Below, piece by piece: positions 1-15,284 of a stretch of DNA of 64,000 bases; position 1 is the stretch's first letter; each line of letters begins with the position of its first letter. A model generated the notes under the pieces. The model saw only the letters and a program-made list of their open reading frames with translations, was not told the origin of the DNA and did no database searches. A program made the position numbers and the translations under genes. The DNA is from Diadema setosum (Eukaryota; Echinodermata; Echinoidea; Diadematoida; Diadematidae): assembly GCA_033980235.1 (NCBI GenBank), contig CM067077.1, positions 1,919,501-1,983,500 of the forward strand, read 5' to 3'.

Positions 1-2905
1 AAATCAGAGGTATCGAACTTCCTTGACCGATGTGTGCGATGGATGATTTGAAATAAAGGTAAAAAACGAGATATCCAAATTTTATAACGGCCTATTTTCA
101 AGAGATTCATGAACAGATAAGTCCCATGTTGAAAAACCGTTCGCTTAAATGATTGATTCTGAACACTATTGCCTATCGTATGTATCAAGTATGATTAATT
201 TGGTCACCCGCTGATATACAATTTTTAGAGGGATTTTTTGTTTGTTTTCAACCCTATTTTTCATAACCTTATAATTACACAAATATAGGAGACTGGTAGC
301 GTGTTATGTAAGACCATGCAGCGCAATTTTCAAATTTCAAGATTGTTAATTAGAGCCTTTATGAAACTGCTTACCAATAGGGCTACTCGAAGAAATTGTC
401 AAAACAAAACAAAAAGCAATGAAACTTTGTGGAACTGAGTTGCATATTGATACTCAAGTGGATGAAAAGGAATCATACAAAATTAATATCAGACCATCTG
501 CAAACGAACAATCATCATGTTATAAATCACGTTTATGTAACTGCTTAGTGTAGCATTACTATATAAAAATTAGTTTGATAAAATGTGGTCACTGACAGAT
601 TTGTCAATCTTGTCACACTTTTAGAGGATTCATGGATCATTTTGATTTCTTAGAGAACTTCCCCAATAACTTCATGTCGAGACAGCATCACAAACATTCG
701 TATCATGTAAATTAATAGGGCAATACCGCTCTGATATTTTAAACCGGAAAAAAATAAAAATAATAACAGAGCCTTTATGCGAAGACTACATGGATTAAAA
801 TGCTGCAAGCGAAATATGTACGACCCTTTCAAAGAGAAGTCGACTACAATAACGCAGATACTGGAAATGACCTATTTTCTTTCTTTCTATTCCCCTCCTC
901 TTCTTTTTTTTTTAATCCCCCTTTCTTTTGGCTGTATCCAGTCATGTTAAATAGGAATATTGCTGTTTTGGAAGAAGAGAGAGGGAATGAGATACTATAG
1001 GAGATAATAGATCTCTGTTCCTTAGAGGAAGACACAAAAATGTTAGCTTTTTTCACAGAATAAAGCGTTGTTTTGTGCTTTAAAGACCACCAGATGGTTG
1101 TAGATGTATGTTGACAGATGGCGCGTGCCTTCAGAATCATAATAATTATAGGCAAAGCTCTTCCATGCACATGATGAACAGCATATCTAAGTGTGTGCTA
1201 AATAGTATCTCCATGACCAGGTGTTTGCCTCAATAAGGGAGGGTAAGAAAAGGCTGTGTCAAAAATTAGCCAGTTCACAGTTCCACTTTAGTTTGCGCTT
1301 GAACAAAAATTTGGAAAGTCAGTTATGTTGGTTTTTAGATTCACAGAGATAAGCATTAAATGATTATTTATGAAATCCATTATAGCGTTTGCTACATTCC
1401 ACATCCACCTGACAGTATGTCTGGTATGTGTCAATTTTGTTTATAAAGTTTGTAGATACAAAGCGATTTAATAGATGCCTGCCGAACAAATGTGTCAACT
1501 GGCGGACGTGGTCACTTCGTCTGCAAGCAAGTGCGTTCTTTGTATGAACAGAATTTCAATCAATCGTAACGTTGGGCAAGTTTTTTGCATTATGCCGCTC
1601 TAAAAACGAGTGTGGTTCCCTACCAATTGAGAAATAAAAAGGAAATAAAGAGACATTTGCACCATTGTGCACATGAGCTGATTGTGAACTGGTTTATTGG
1701 TATCGTTGCTAACTTCCGAATTTAGTCCTGTCACTGAGAAATATTAAAACATAATTGTCACCTCTCTTGTCTCTTTTGTGTCAAAAAAAAAGTATGAAGG
1801 AGACGAATATGATATAATTTCCGTTTACCATATCGCCGATAAGATGAATTATCATTGTTTGATAAGCTAAAAATGCTAAAAGGCGATACTGGATCTCGGT
1901 TACAGCTGCGAATGAATGTTTGCGAAAGTTACTCAGTTTTACGATTGATAATTGACAAGTTAAGCTTTGGGATGTCTTATTAAACATCAGGTAATATCCA
2001 ACATGGTAGCCATAGCAACAGTGTCCCGTAAGAGCGAGAGAGAACTCACTTCTCCAGGTTTCCTGTATCTCCATGATGTCAATAATGTCTCTCTCGAATA
2101 CTGTTTCTTTGTGCTTCAGTTCGTTTGGCATGATGTCCGCCATGCAAACTTTGCCTTTCGATGTCTCTTACGCTCTGATGCGAAACACACAAAAAAAATG
2201 AAATAATGCTTGAATTGAGCAGGGAAGTGGGATTGAGTGATGCGAAAAAGAGAGCCTCATACATAAATGATGCTAAATTGCTTGGAATGAATTTTCCCAC
2301 TTTTATGAATTATGGACCAGTCAAAATTTTTAATGATGTTCGTTATAACCATTTAGCCAAAATATAAATAGATGATATAATGAGAAAGATCATCCTACTA
2401 ATTCGACAAAATTTGATTTTTGATGTATAGTCACTTGTTGTTTTTAAATCAAACGTAGCGTTATGAAATTCAGTACTCATGCTCGCCATTGACTGCTCTG
2501 TGAGAAAGTCAGATTGTCATGATATGACCGACTGAAAAAAAAAAATATGTCGAATCGGCTGGATACAAATCAATGCAAATGGAGAAAAAATGATAATTAT
2601 TGAAAAACTGTACAGCAGTGAATGCCCCTTACATCGAAAGGCTATTGTGTGGACACTGAATTAAAGATATGTGTCAGGATCATTCTGAGGGCGTCGAATT
2701 CACAACCGCAACTTACGGGGCAAAATAGAAATGAGCAGAAGGATCATTTTAATAACACGTTCTGGCGACTCCAGAAGTAGCAATTATTACTGGGGGAGAA
2801 CCGATAGGTCGGTATGGTAAGGAGCGTTTGGCGTCACATCGTTCCCTTACCAAAGTAATCTCAACCTCTTTCTCGTCTTTTCTCTTCTATGTTTTCTCTT
2901 CCTTA
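1..2905. other. Noncoding, no gene recognised
   Basis: AT-rich single-copy-looking DNA. Open frames reach at most about 120 codons, lack any domain I recognise, and contain runs that come from T- or A-rich DNA. No tRNA, no transposon ends and no convincing splice-bounded coding stretch were seen. Confidence 0.6.

Positions 2906-2908
<3 letters not shown>

Positions 2909-2950
<42 letters not shown>
2909..2950. repeat. (TC)n microsatellite
   Basis: About 21 uninterrupted TC units sit inside a longer pyrimidine-only stretch (about 2860-3005). The Ser-Leu-rich open frame across it is a translation of the repeat, not a gene. Confidence 0.95.
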
Positions 2951-2953
<3 letters not shown>

Positions 2954-4217
2954 ATCTCTTTCCCTTCGTCTCCCTCTCTCCCTCTCTCTCTTCTCCCGCC
3001 TTTCCTGCCTAAATTAATGCCACGGGTGAGCGCTGGCGTGATGAACTAGTCGGTCATTAACCTCCCTGCTTCTTCGTGGAAGCTGCCCGATTCGTTCGTT
3101 ATTGATATAGCGGGCAATCGGAGCTGATGGCAGTGCAGTGCTTTCCAACGTACCCGGATCATAACCCCCTCCTCCCCACCCCCACAGTTCCCCCCTCCCC
3201 TCCCTGCCTCCTGCGGGTTCGTCTACATTATACGCTATACTGTGTCCTTATCAGGCCACTGAGCAATTTTGTGTGACGTATTATTGTTTAAATGTTTTAT
3301 GCAAATTCCAGGAAACATCCATTCACAATGATAATTAATACTCCTGATTCCTTTCTTCACGTCACCCGTCAACGGATCCATAGAGCGTCTTTCTCGGAAC
3401 GTGATACTGGGGTTAATTACTGGAAAATGTGAAATGTACTTTCATTTCTGCAGGCTAAGTAAAAGTGAGAGTAATTAAAAAAAAAGAAGAGAAATCAGAC
3501 AAAAGGGAGGATTGGTTTGAATCCCCCTCCTTCCATACAATATCCGGACTTTCGATTACACAAAGTTAAACCTCACGGATGCTTTTCCTCATAAAATTAT
3601 AGTTCCATTTGGTTATTGGGTATCATGAAATATTCCGTTGTGCGTGCAAGAAGAGAGAGAGAGAGAGAAAAAAATGGTTACATATCGTCGTTGAGGGCGC
3701 ATATCTCTATTTCGTCTTCGTCCCTGAAGTGGCTAGCGCGAAAACGGGGTATTGTACTAAATAGGTTTACGCAAAGGACCGATACACATGATTATGTACA
3801 ACTCCTATACTTCACAAAAACAATGGTAAGTGATTTCATTTTACTTCATCTTATTCACCTCATAGACAGGCACAATATCAAAACCATACAAAAATGTGAC
3901 AACTCAAGCATTATATTATGTATTATATATTATCATGCACAATAATACTCTTAAAAATGCAGCAGCAGTTTATCGTAAAAAAAAGAAAGCAAATTTACAT
4001 GATTGAAAAATAAAAGAAGATATAAGAATATCCCAACTATGATCAAAAGAAGACAATCAACGACCTATAATAACTGAAGGGGTAGATGAACACGTGATGA
4101 AAAGGGAGATAGTACTGATCCGGCACCATTTGGGAATGGGTCATGGGGACTGGGATGAGCGGCAAGTCGCATCTTTATCTATTTCTGTAGGGTAAAATTT
4201 CGCCTAAACAAAGATTT

Positions 4218-4326
4218 AGAGAGAGAGAGAGAGAGAGGGAGGGGGGGGGGAGACACACAGACAGAGAGTGAGAGAGATGGAGAGAGAGAGAGGGAGGGGA
4301 GGGAGAGGGAGAGTCGGCGAGAGAGG
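4218..4326. repeat. Polypurine (GA/GGA) tract
   Basis: Imperfect GA and GGGA repeats run for about 110 bp, including a run of ten or more G. A CT-rich tract of opposite strand bias follows at 4433-4480. Confidence 0.9.
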
Positions 4327-4432
4327 ATTTATGGAGTCCTTATTTTTATTCTTTCAGATCCAGATTAGGCCAAGGGGTTAAGAAATTAATGATAATGAGC
4401 GTAATGGTAATGATAAATGCTAGAAATGTTTA

Positions 4433-4480
4433 CTCGTCTCTCTCTTTCTCTCTCTCTCCTCCCTCTCCCTCTCTCTCTCC
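4433..4480. repeat. CT-rich microsatellite
   Basis: This is an imperfect CT and CCT repeat about 110 bp downstream of the GA tract. Confidence 0.85.
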
Positions 4481-6883
4481 AAAGCTTTATACAAATAGTT
4501 CTACTCCCGCATAGAGGTCACGTGTTTATATAGCTCCTTGGTACACGTGGGCGGTCGGTGGAATGGCAGACGAATGCAACACTACTTCTCCGAGACAAGG
4601 CCAAAGATTTGTGATTCGGGTCGACTGGGTTTGTTTGATTGAACCCTGTCTGCCAATCAGGTTATGTTGTCCTTACTTCGACATGAATCAGTGACCCGAG
4701 GTAGAAGACGCTAAGAGAGTGCAATTTTCCAAAATGTGTTGCCCTCATGGTTTCATAGTCACCCCCGGTATATTGCATGTTGCATACTAGTAGGCCTACC
4801 CTAAAATTTATTATCACGATTTAGACCTTTCTAATGACGAGTACGAAGGTATAAGTGTACAAAATATTACCATGAAACACAAGCGCACATACGCACGCAC
4901 GAACTCACACGCATACATGTCAATGTAAAAATAAGACTTTATACATACAAACATACACGTAGGCCTATAAATACGCAAGTAGGCCGGACATGCATGATGT
5001 TTTCATAGGAATGACGATAATATTCATTAATTGTTGTGTTATTGTAAGAGACGAAAGAGAGGGGGTGGGGGAGAAAGAAAGAAGCAAAGATGATGAAAAC
5101 CGCCCATCCATTTGAATGGATACTCAAACATAGCAAGGGAATACTAATAGATAAAAATAATACATCAATCGAATCGATCACATTTCTGTAATTGCATGAT
5201 AGTATGACTGCAAATCCTTTGGGATGACGTCATACAGTTCATACATACACTAGAGTCTGTCATGAATTGACTGAGGTGTCCGTGTAAGCCCTTGTTTTTT
5301 TTTATTTTAATGTCTGCGTTACCAATCGGATGTGATGACAACTTGGCCATGAATGTTGGACAGATATGTCCGCGCCTATACTGTCCTGTGGCGAAAGAAC
5401 TTGCAGGACATATTTCGTGTTTCCTTCGCCGTAACTTAGTGTGTTATAACATTTTCCTCTTCCAATGAAAGAAAGAGAAGATATACAGAGTTTATATTAA
5501 TTGGGCCAACAGAGTAGAGAGCTTCATTTATCTAACCCCATCACGAGAAAAAAATAATTACTGTCATTGTTTGCCTTATGGTAAGGAGCATGAATGGAGG
5601 TGATTAGGGCGTGTAGGCTACTGGATTTTATACGAAAGTAATATATTGCACGCGCCATCTTCCGCCTAGCGAGCGTAGTGTATCGAAGGTCATACACGCG
5701 CAGTGAAGATTAGTTTTTGCCAACCTAAGCGTGCTAATGTGACCTGGTTACTTAGAGCTGGTTCAACGCCGCCCTACATCCAAATAGCAGACGGCTTTGT
5801 ACGCCGTTTCTGCGATGTACCCTCTCCGCGGTATACCATACGAACTGCTCGCACTCCGCTCAGTGTACATCTCTCTCCCTCATTCGCTCTACACTCTTCA
5901 TCCGAGGCGCACGTACACGGAACATAATTGCCAGTGCATGTTCACGCAAGCGTACACCTACCAAGGCTCGGCCTTCCAGCGAAAGCCACAATAGCTTTGC
6001 CCACAGTCCACCTAAAGTTCATGGCTCTGAATAGACGTCATTGAAATCCATTCTTCCCTCTGTGTGTGGACTTTGCTGCGTTCAAATATTTCCTCGATAT
6101 TTCGCATAAACACCCAGAGCGTGCTGAAATAGGGAGAGAAGACACTTACGTGCGAATCAACTAGAATCAGCTGGACTCGAGTTCGAAGAGGGTAGCGATC
6201 GCATAGCAAGGTTTCAAGCATTACCTTCCATTTGGGATATCTCAAGACTCAATTCCATTGCCCGATATTCCCTCAAAGTCCAGGAAGGCTTGTCGGTCCA
6301 ACAATCACCGGTTTTTCATCGATAATTGTCGATCAAAGACCTAAAGTTTGCACACTGTTGGTCTATACACGGTAAGTGGAGAATTAATATGCATTTTATC
6401 ATCCGCAAATTGTGCACACATCTGTGGACACAAATTGGAGTATCCGTCCCCTTTTTTACTTTCGAATTTTGCTCACATCCTACACATGAAAGTTCATGTA
6501 GAGCCATAGTATGATCATAAAACCATTTTCAACAGAATGCAATTCAATGTTGGGATGAAAATGGCACATGAATGATAGCACTGTGTCAACAAAAAAGGGG
6601 GAAAAGTTTATCATCTAGGAGGCATATTGTGTCTAACTCGAAGTAAAGTCAACCAAAATGTCGAATAACAGATTTGATTCGTGTTTTAAGTATAAAGGTG
6701 ATAAGTTTTAGGCAATCTTCGTGTGATTATTATATGAATATACACGATAAAGCAAGTAAGGCTGACACCATTGCCTTCTGTAACCCTGTTTCGGCTTATT
6801 ATGTGTTCCTTGCTGTGATATGCGATGTATGCAATTTTTTGTCATCAGTATTTTTTGCTATACAAAGACTTATTACTCCTCCT

Positions 6884-6994
6884 TCTACTTCTACTATTAT
6901 ACTACTGCTACTACTGCTGCTACTACTAGTACTACTACTACTACTAATTCAAATATGATAATAATACTGCTACTACTTCTACTACTACTACTAT

Positions 6995-7034
<40 letters not shown>

Positions 7035-7090
7035 GGTGCTACTACTACTTCTACTACTGCTGCTACTACAATACTACTACTACTACTATT
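6884..7090. repeat. (TAC/CTA)n trinucleotide array
   Basis: About 200 bp of imperfect CTA units carry scattered CTG, CTT and CAA variants. The poly-Leu and poly-Tyr frames over it are artefacts of the repeat. Confidence 0.95.
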
Positions 7091-10000
7091 CGACTATACC
7101 TCCACTACGTACTAACCCTACCTTTTTCCATGTACAAATTTGTATTAACAAACCATTGCTAATGCATTACTGACTCACTGGCGGCTATAGACAACACGGG
7201 AGAGGTTTCCTCTTCCATGCAGTATAGACACAGAAAGCCACGAAGTGGGAAAGATAGAAAAATGTGCATATGACTATGATACAGCAGCTCTACCAAGCGT
7301 GTGGACAATTATGCGAATGTTTCTTAGCTTGTGTGACCAAGACATCTTTGCGTCTATATTCCACAACATAAACATTTAGGTCCTCATTGTCTTTGATATT
7401 CTTCTTTCCGACGTAGGGCCTATTATTCTCACATATATCCATTTTATTTTCTATACTTCATCCATCCTTTGGCTCGTTTCTGCATCCGAAGAAGATGACA
7501 GTTTGATTATGCCAATAACTTTCCTCATATGTTTTTGCCAGCTCTGGAAAAGCGATCGCGTACCAAAAATTTATTTGAAAACTATCAACTTTGTACATAA
7601 CCTCCTCGCATTTCTTTGTGGTTGAAAAAAAAAAGGCAAAACAAAAACAGAACGAAAGTTACTGACTTCAGAGATCAAGGTTGCTCGTTACTTCGTATGT
7701 CCGTCACATTTTTGTTTTGTTTTGCGGAGTCCTGTTTCGTTTTCTTTATTTTGTATTTACTTTCATTATTGGTATTATCATAATATGTAGGATAGGAAGG
7801 ATACCAGCTGGTATATTCAAAGACATTTGATCTATATCTCGCATTGTTTCCATCTTTATACATTTTAGTTTAAGGACTCACTTTTGGAACCATTTGACAT
7901 TGTAAATGTACCCATTAGATTTATGCTCATAGTCCGGATATAGTGTATTGAGATTAGTAAGGAAATAAATACAGATTCACTTTAAGGGCACTTTGTTTAA
8001 CACGATTTCCAGTATGAAAAAAAAAAAAATTAGATGCATGCATGGTCTACATGTTACCATGCAACCGGTAATGTGATAATGTGCAAGTTTGGAGGTGTGA
8101 TTTTTTTTTTAGAGTTGAAAATGAAGTTAAATGCCTCACAGCAGTTCAACTCTGTGAATGACGGGATTTGTCAAAATCGGTATATCCCATGGACGATAAT
8201 ATAGTGTTCGAATACATGTAAATCGCTCAGTAAACGGATCATTCTCATGTTGATAATCGATCGTAGATCCCTTGCTCCTGGACACCATAATTTCCCATAA
8301 TAATTTTGCTGGTGTGGATGTCATGCATTTGCTATCAACATAACACATCAGGTAGCAAAATTTGACTATATTTTGAAATGTAGATACGACAATTCAAAAC
8401 AGTGTTGTACTCTTTCGCGTCAGTGCTGCCCAATATTTGGAAAGTTATCTGTGTCAAATCGGTGATCTTGTCTGTACTGCGTTGAAGATACTGCAGCCAG
8501 AATCTGATACACATACAACACGATATGTAACAAGGGGGTTGGAATACCTGATGGTTGGCGATCCATGCAGTGCTACACAAGGTTTCATTAGCTGGACACT
8601 CATTTCGTCCCTTTCTTCGGAGATCTACTGCAAGACGCCACTCGTGCGTTAGATACCGTTTGGAAGGGTGTAAACTTTTCCTGAGTCACACACAAGTCTT
8701 TGATTTCAGCCGCTTTGGACCATGGGTACTACCATAATACATCTCGCTGTATAAAACAAGCACGTCATGTGGCATGCACAGATGTAATAAAAAGAAATGC
8801 GTGAAATATGTGCATATACTCTTATTTTGAAGCATGATACACTCTCGTGTGATTTTGGACATCTAGCAGGTATATATAAATGGTCACAGGGGTTCAGCAA
8901 TTGCATCGGTCAGGAATGGCCAAGATATTATGAAGTGTAGAAACATGGGAACACATGAAGAGATCATACGTGCAAAATATGAAACACCGAAACAGTGATA
9001 TGCAGAATGTAGGAGTGGAGAGAGAGAGGAAGAGAGAGGAGAAACACATACAGAGTGTTTGCCAATTTTACCATTCGTGGTCGACCGGATGAGAGTATTG
9101 TGTGGACGGGGTTTGGCTGGCTGGATTGGTTTTATGATTCTTCCAGCGTTTTTCTACCCTGCACTTTTCACTAGGTTCAAATTCGCTTCCGCTTTCTCTC
9201 AGTTCTATTTAGCAATTATTCATTTTTTTTCTATTCATTTTATCTTTTGTGAAAACCCACATAATCACCGCCACATCACCCAGCTAACAGCGAGGGGACC
9301 CCAACCCAACCGTGTCGGCAATCTACACCTTTGTGTGAAAGAGAGGTTTCCTACCATAGCTGGGATTAGACGTTCTAGTGTGGTGGTTTAGGACATTGCA
9401 TTGATCTTCAATGCATGTCATTTCTTTTTAAAGAGCAAGAAGAATATGTACTTATTTCAATGCTGGTTCCCGGGCAATGATTCTCCCTTAATCGCTAGAT
9501 CAATCACTAAAAATGGCAATACTGCCTATTCGTCTGAACAATTCCGTCCATGAATTTTGGTGTCTTTCCCATTTCTTCTCCGGTTTTAAGAAGATGGCAC
9601 TCGCTGTGGCAATGGTATCAAAGAGACTCGAAATTGACAGTTCCATTGCATAGTGAATGGATGACCGATGATCTCTAGGCTCTTGTGACGCTCAGCTGAT
9701 GTGGTCGCGCGTCTTCTTGACCGTATTCTAATCAGTTAGAGGTAAATCGGAATTGTGATCGTTCAATATACGATCAAATCACCTGTCATCATCAAAATAA
9801 TGATGGATGTAGCGTCCTCGGAAATAGAGCTTCGAGGGTTGACGCGTCTGATTGATGAGAGGACCATATGGTTGTGTGTAAAACTGACAGGCAGGAGAGG
9901 GAGACTCGCCATTTTGCCGACTCTTGAGTAGTCCACTTTGAGTGTTTTGATCCCGCTTGATTGTTGTCGAATGTTTGCTGAAATATCCGTTCTCTTTTAG

Positions 10001-13000
10001 CCTCCAGTAATACGAGACAAGTGTATAATATAACACGGAAGAATATCATTTTGTTAGTTCATGTTGGATTGACGAAGCACCGTACGTTTTAAATTCAGTG
10101 CAAGGATCCTGTTGGTTTTTTCCTGATTTGTATTGTTTACTTTTTTATTTCACGTTATTCAAAAAAAGGCATAAAATGGCCATGAAGATTGTTTTATCTG
10201 ATTGTTAATCTAGCCTTGCAGGAAAATGTCTTGGTGTCCTACCCAAGGTCCCATAGACAATATGTCTACCAATCGTTTGTTCATAGTGACTGAAAACTAT
10301 ATTCCGCCCCCCCCCCCCAGAAAAACAGGGAAGTGATTGTCGACGCATAGCAACTGTATAAATTTGCAAAAATTGTACGCCTTGGCAGTCCCATTTTTCT
10401 TCCAGAATCTATTCATGTCTTCCCTATTAGTTAGCAGACATCTTGTTCGATGATTGTGGGCGTGTTAATCTCTAAATCAATCAGTAACAAACGCTTAATT
10501 GTAGCGAAGATTTCTCAAGTATGACAGATGACCTCATAACAAGAGAAAATGGTGGATATAACCGTTCTGTTCTATCATAATGCTGCTCAAAAAAGCTCGA
10601 TATATGGTGATAGGCAAACGTATGTCTCTTTATGCACAAACCATATCTGCTTCTATACTTTGAAATAGCTTATGCGTATTGCGTTGTGGCCTAGGTCGCT
10701 TTTTTATTGAGCCTAAAATGGAACCGCACTTCTTCCCTGAGAACCGCTTTGCAGGTTGATAATAGACGCGCGTTTGAAGGGAGTGTGCTTGGCGTGTTTT
10801 TCATTTTCTACCCCCGAAGTATGCCAGCCTTTTTTGGGGGGATCAATTTTCATAATGACATAAAGTATGGTGTCCTTAAACACACACAACAAAAAGGCCC
10901 GGCATATGGTAAGGTTAACGTAATACCAAACAAACACAGTGACAATAATAGGTATTAATGCCTGTGTACTTTGCCGTTTGGAACCGACGAAGTCCTAATC
11001 ATTTCCCTCACAAAGTTGGTCCCGATACCCCGCGACCACTTTCAAGCTAGTCGCCCACTGCGCAGACTCTGTTCCATATCTATGTTGTACTGTGTATCGC
11101 TTTTCGAAAACCGCGACGGTATTCAACGTTTGATCCATCGCGTTATTCCGGCTAAGATTCTGCCCACCGACAAAGACACAAAAACTAGAGCAGAGCAAAC
11201 AAAAATCAACTGCCTTCGAGCTATCGGACCTTTGTGAAAAAAAAAATAGATGGAAAATGATATGAAAGTTAAAATTTACTGCCAGTTACAATTCAAAGGG
11301 AAGACCGGGGTATCGTAAAGTTTTTACCACTTCCGAAATGAGCACTAGGGCAAGAGCCCAGTGTGTTTACAATATAAGTACCACTTCACCAAAATTGAAT
11401 TTAATTTGCCCATCGGGCAAGCGGTCAAGTGGGTATGCTAACACCGTGAAGATGATGGGGACCCATGGTGACAACAACAACAACAACAAAATGAGACAGA
11501 GAGAAAAAATCGTCCTGTTCACATTATACTCTTCAGTATCTTGGCGGTATGATATACTGTTCTGTGTTAGATATTTGTTGGGGAAAAGCACTGCCAGAGA
11601 CCTTTCCATTGACTTGCACGTCAGTTCAATTCCTAATGTATGCTCGGGCATGACCAGACTTCTACAAGGTTATTTTGGTCATCGCGCACCGATAATAATT
11701 GTAGCATCATTTCGGTTGAACACCTGAAGAAGGGAAAAAGGTTCCACTATGGCATAACATTGCTGGAATGATGGAAAAACACGTCATCTTGTCACGCGCT
11801 TTGTGCAGGAAAAAGTGTCCTTTTTCCGCTCGTTTTTCACCGACACTTCGTGGGTTATTTCGTGATATTAGTGGAGTTTGAGTGTCTCACGAGTCCGTTG
11901 ACCCAATAAGGCAGTTACTGTCACGTAAGACAGTGTGTGGTAGCCATGGTAACCGGCCATTTGTTCTAGTTTTTAATAGCATGCCCGGTTCCTTCTCAAA
12001 GCCATAAAGTGAAGGTATCAGAAGTAAAGGAGAAAAAAAAAAAGAAGACCGGCAACATTTCAGTGAGCACCGGTAATCTTTTCGATATAGCCATCAAGAC
12101 ACAGAAAGTGATAATTGAACCATTATGCATGTCAGAGACTCAATATCTCACAAGATGGTGTGTGTTGTGTGTTATGAGAGAATTTATAACGCATCATTAA
12201 GGTCAGAAGGGAAGAGTAGCTTTCATCTCACCTCCCTGCTGTGTAGAGGTGAATTCGTTACATATGAAGCAAAGAAAAAAATGGAAAGATTTAGATTTAG
12301 ATTTAAATCTAAGTTAGATTTGAGGATGACTTGTTAAATGGCTGCTAATATCAGTCACTTCAATGAAATAACAATTCATACCTCGTTATTATTGTTTTCC
12401 CTTTGGCCTCTGCAAAGCCAATCCTTATCCTGTTGCAGTTTTGTTTTTGATTACACCAACGGAAACCTCTTTGAAGGTTGCATCACACGAGTCGATGTTT
12501 TCAGAGAATGACATTCATGTCGTCAGCAGTGTCAACTTCTGGCTGACTGTATTCTGCTTCATCAAAACTGTGTTTGCAAGAGTTGCTTTCTCATCCTGCC
12601 GTTCTAAGTTTCAAGAAAAGATAAAGAATCAAAGATGTTGTAATACTCGGTATAGTGTTCATAGCAGATGTCCAGTAGTTTTCTTGTGAAGTGTTGTGAA
12701 TGAGAGATAGAATACATATTGATGATTATTTTTTGGAGTGACTTGCCATGGGTTGCCAAGGATGGGTTTTGCGCTTCATCCTTGAAGCGCCATGCCACGC
12801 CCGCCAGCCTACCGCCTTGACATGTTGCTATGGTGATGATTGGTATGGACGCCTCGTGGCGCAATAGATGAGTCTTGATTGAAAACTCGATGAGAATACC
12901 ATGTATAGCACCCGTCCTCCAACGACACTTCGCGTTGGATATCAGGAATACTAAGATGGGATCAAAGACAGGCATTCATGCTGCACCGTTGCATTCCACT

Positions 13001-13639
13001 TACTGAGAAAGCAATAATTGCTCTATTGACCTGAAGCACTTACGTGGTGTCGTATCAATAATATCCGCGATTAGGTTATAGACAAATTGATGATGAGTTC
13101 CGGGACTGTACATTTATCTACAGCTGTAAATGTGGAGAAAACTTGGGCAAGTCTTCATTTTCGCGTCGGTCACGCAAGGAAATGTGTTGGTTTTTGTACT
13201 GGCATTTTGTTTTTCTCTTATGTCGTGTATCTCATCAATATCGAGCTTTGCAAAATTCTTTGCAGTTCGATGTCATAATCAAGATCACTGACAATAGCTA
13301 GAGCAACAAAACGCATTAAATTTTGCCTAGTCAAACCTGCATGGATTCTTATCTACATGTTTTTGTGTACAGGCATTTTTAGATGGTAGCGGGAATCGGC
13401 AATCACAGCTCTCTACGTTTTAGGGTCTGAATTGTGGCGTCTAGTCTCCTTTTCCAATTTGATTGATAAAAGTGACACAAGCGCTGTACTTTCGGACGAG
13501 AGCCAGTGTATACCAGCCTATTCAAGGAGCGAAGGGGAACGTACTTTACTGAGCGACGGGTGCTGGCTCGCCGCACGCGCACACATTAGCTGCGGATTAA
13601 AGGCTGAATGCTGGGGCCCAGACTAACCCAGTACGAACT
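7091..13639. other. Noncoding, no gene recognised
   Basis: About 6.5 kb of AT-rich DNA. Short frames of 60-130 codons occur on both strands without domain similarity. Small structures seen are a 9-C run near 10306, a perfect 16-bp palindrome at 12297-12312 and an 8-bp stem / 4-nt loop hairpin at 12771-12790. Confidence 0.55.

Positions 13640-13682
<43 letters not shown>
13640..13682. repeat. (CT)n microsatellite
   Basis: About 21 perfect CT units followed by a C-rich pyrimidine tail. Confidence 0.95.
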
Positions 13683-13685
<3 letters not shown>

Positions 13686-15278
13686 CCTTTCCCTCTCCCG
13701 AGCTAAGGTGTTCTCAACCTACATTCACCTTGGAAATAGGACTTGCTCTAATTCATTCAGACAGAACTCTATTTACTCTCATTTATTTCCCCAAAATGCT
13801 AAGTTCTCTGTAATTTTCGCCACATGAACAGTATTATTATCATAAAATCAGAAATGTCCAGTAATTTGTTGAGGCTTTCTATGGCCGTATGTTAGTCAGA
13901 TAAATAATCATTATCGAATATTTTAATTAACTTCAAAGAAATGAAGTTGGTAACAACTAAATTGTGATAACCTACCGTTTGTTACTCGATGCGAGATACA
14001 GTAAATGGCTGCCTAGAATGCACAGTTTGTATCTGGAAAAAAAACAGTGTAAATTATAAAAGAAGATGACGCTTTTACAACAGATAGACGATCACATGGA
14101 ACTACTACGTATAAGATGTCTTTTATTATAGCTGACAGGTTAGAAATGTTTCGTTCGAATTTCATTTTTCCATCGCCCGATGGATCACTATCGAACATCC
14201 CCCACAGCTGCGCGTAAGTCCGATTCGGCCTTTAACACGGCGATTAGTTGGACGTACTTTTCTGTCTATTAGCTCAGCGGTGTTAACATATGTACAAAAC
14301 GGCGTCTCCCTCTTTCTACGAGGCGTAAAAGGTCGACTGGACTTTTTCCACCCATGCTATTTATCAGTGTCCTGCGAGTGGGGTTCCCCAAGCGAGTTTA
14401 GGCCCGCTGTGATTGCCCCTGTTTTGGGCTCTTTTTGACGCAAAAGAAGATGAGAGTTCAAAATCGTGTGAAATCAACGTGCCTATCATTAACTACACAG
14501 TTCAATGTAATTACAATACCAGGCTAGGTTCTTCATGTTGTAGCCAACGAACACAACAGCAAGAAGAAAACGTAAGGTCAGAGCTGGCTGAGGATCGTTT
14601 TAACACCCTGCGATGATGAATGTTGATTGTCATCTTTTTCTAGATGTTTAAAACTTTATTAACAGTTTAAAATTTGTGCCCGTTATGTTGCCAAACAACA
14701 AGCAGAATTTATGGTAATAACAACTTTCCAAAGAGAAAAGAAACCATTGGTGGCAATCTCAAACTACTGACGTCATTCGTGGTCTTTCGGGGAAGTGAGC
14801 AGTTGGGTCTGTAAATGAAATGTCTGTAAAAAAGAAATGTCAGTATCAATCATACACGAACTGGCCAACTTCAAAAATCATCGCGTGTACATACACTACT
14901 TGAACCATATTTTTATACAACCATTGATGTTATGGTTCACTGTAATAACTTGCTTCATGTTAAGTACAACAAAAGAAGGAAAAATCTCCACTATACCTAT
15001 TGAATTTTCACTCCTTATTAGTTGAAGCTTGAAGTTCTTTTGGGACAGGATAAAGTGTGCCATATCGATGATTTAATCATGGAAATGTGAGCGCATTGTA
15101 AAAATCCATGTACATGTAGTTACGTGGTTTTGTTGTTGTATTGTTGTTTGTGTTTTCTGAACCCGTCATAACGAAAAGGCATTTGTCCTTTAACTATTTT
15201 CCAGACTGAGCAAGAATTCTAAAGTTTCGGCACAGCAAGTGGTGTGAATATAGTCGTCGGAAGAATGATTGTTCTCCA
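13683..15278. other. Noncoding, no gene recognised
   Basis: AT-rich, with no open frame above about 70 codons and no repeat family recognised. A TGACGTCA palindrome lies at 14768. Confidence 0.55.
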
Positions 15279-15284
15279 CCCCCC

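Larger units (their letters stand above)
3006..6880. other. Noncoding, with purine/pyrimidine tracts
   Basis: There is no recognisable gene. It contains C-rich DNA near 3165-3205, GA tracts at 3652-3669 and 4218-4326, a CT tract at 4433-4480, and TAGGCCTA palindromes at 4791 and 4960. A GC-richer block at about 5640-5990 has overlapping short frames without a recognisable domain. Confidence 0.55.

Noticed and set aside
13120..13150. CKCGEN peptide, screened as a possible receptor DBD start
   Set aside because: The Cys spacing is C-x-C rather than C-x2-C and no second Cys pair follows.
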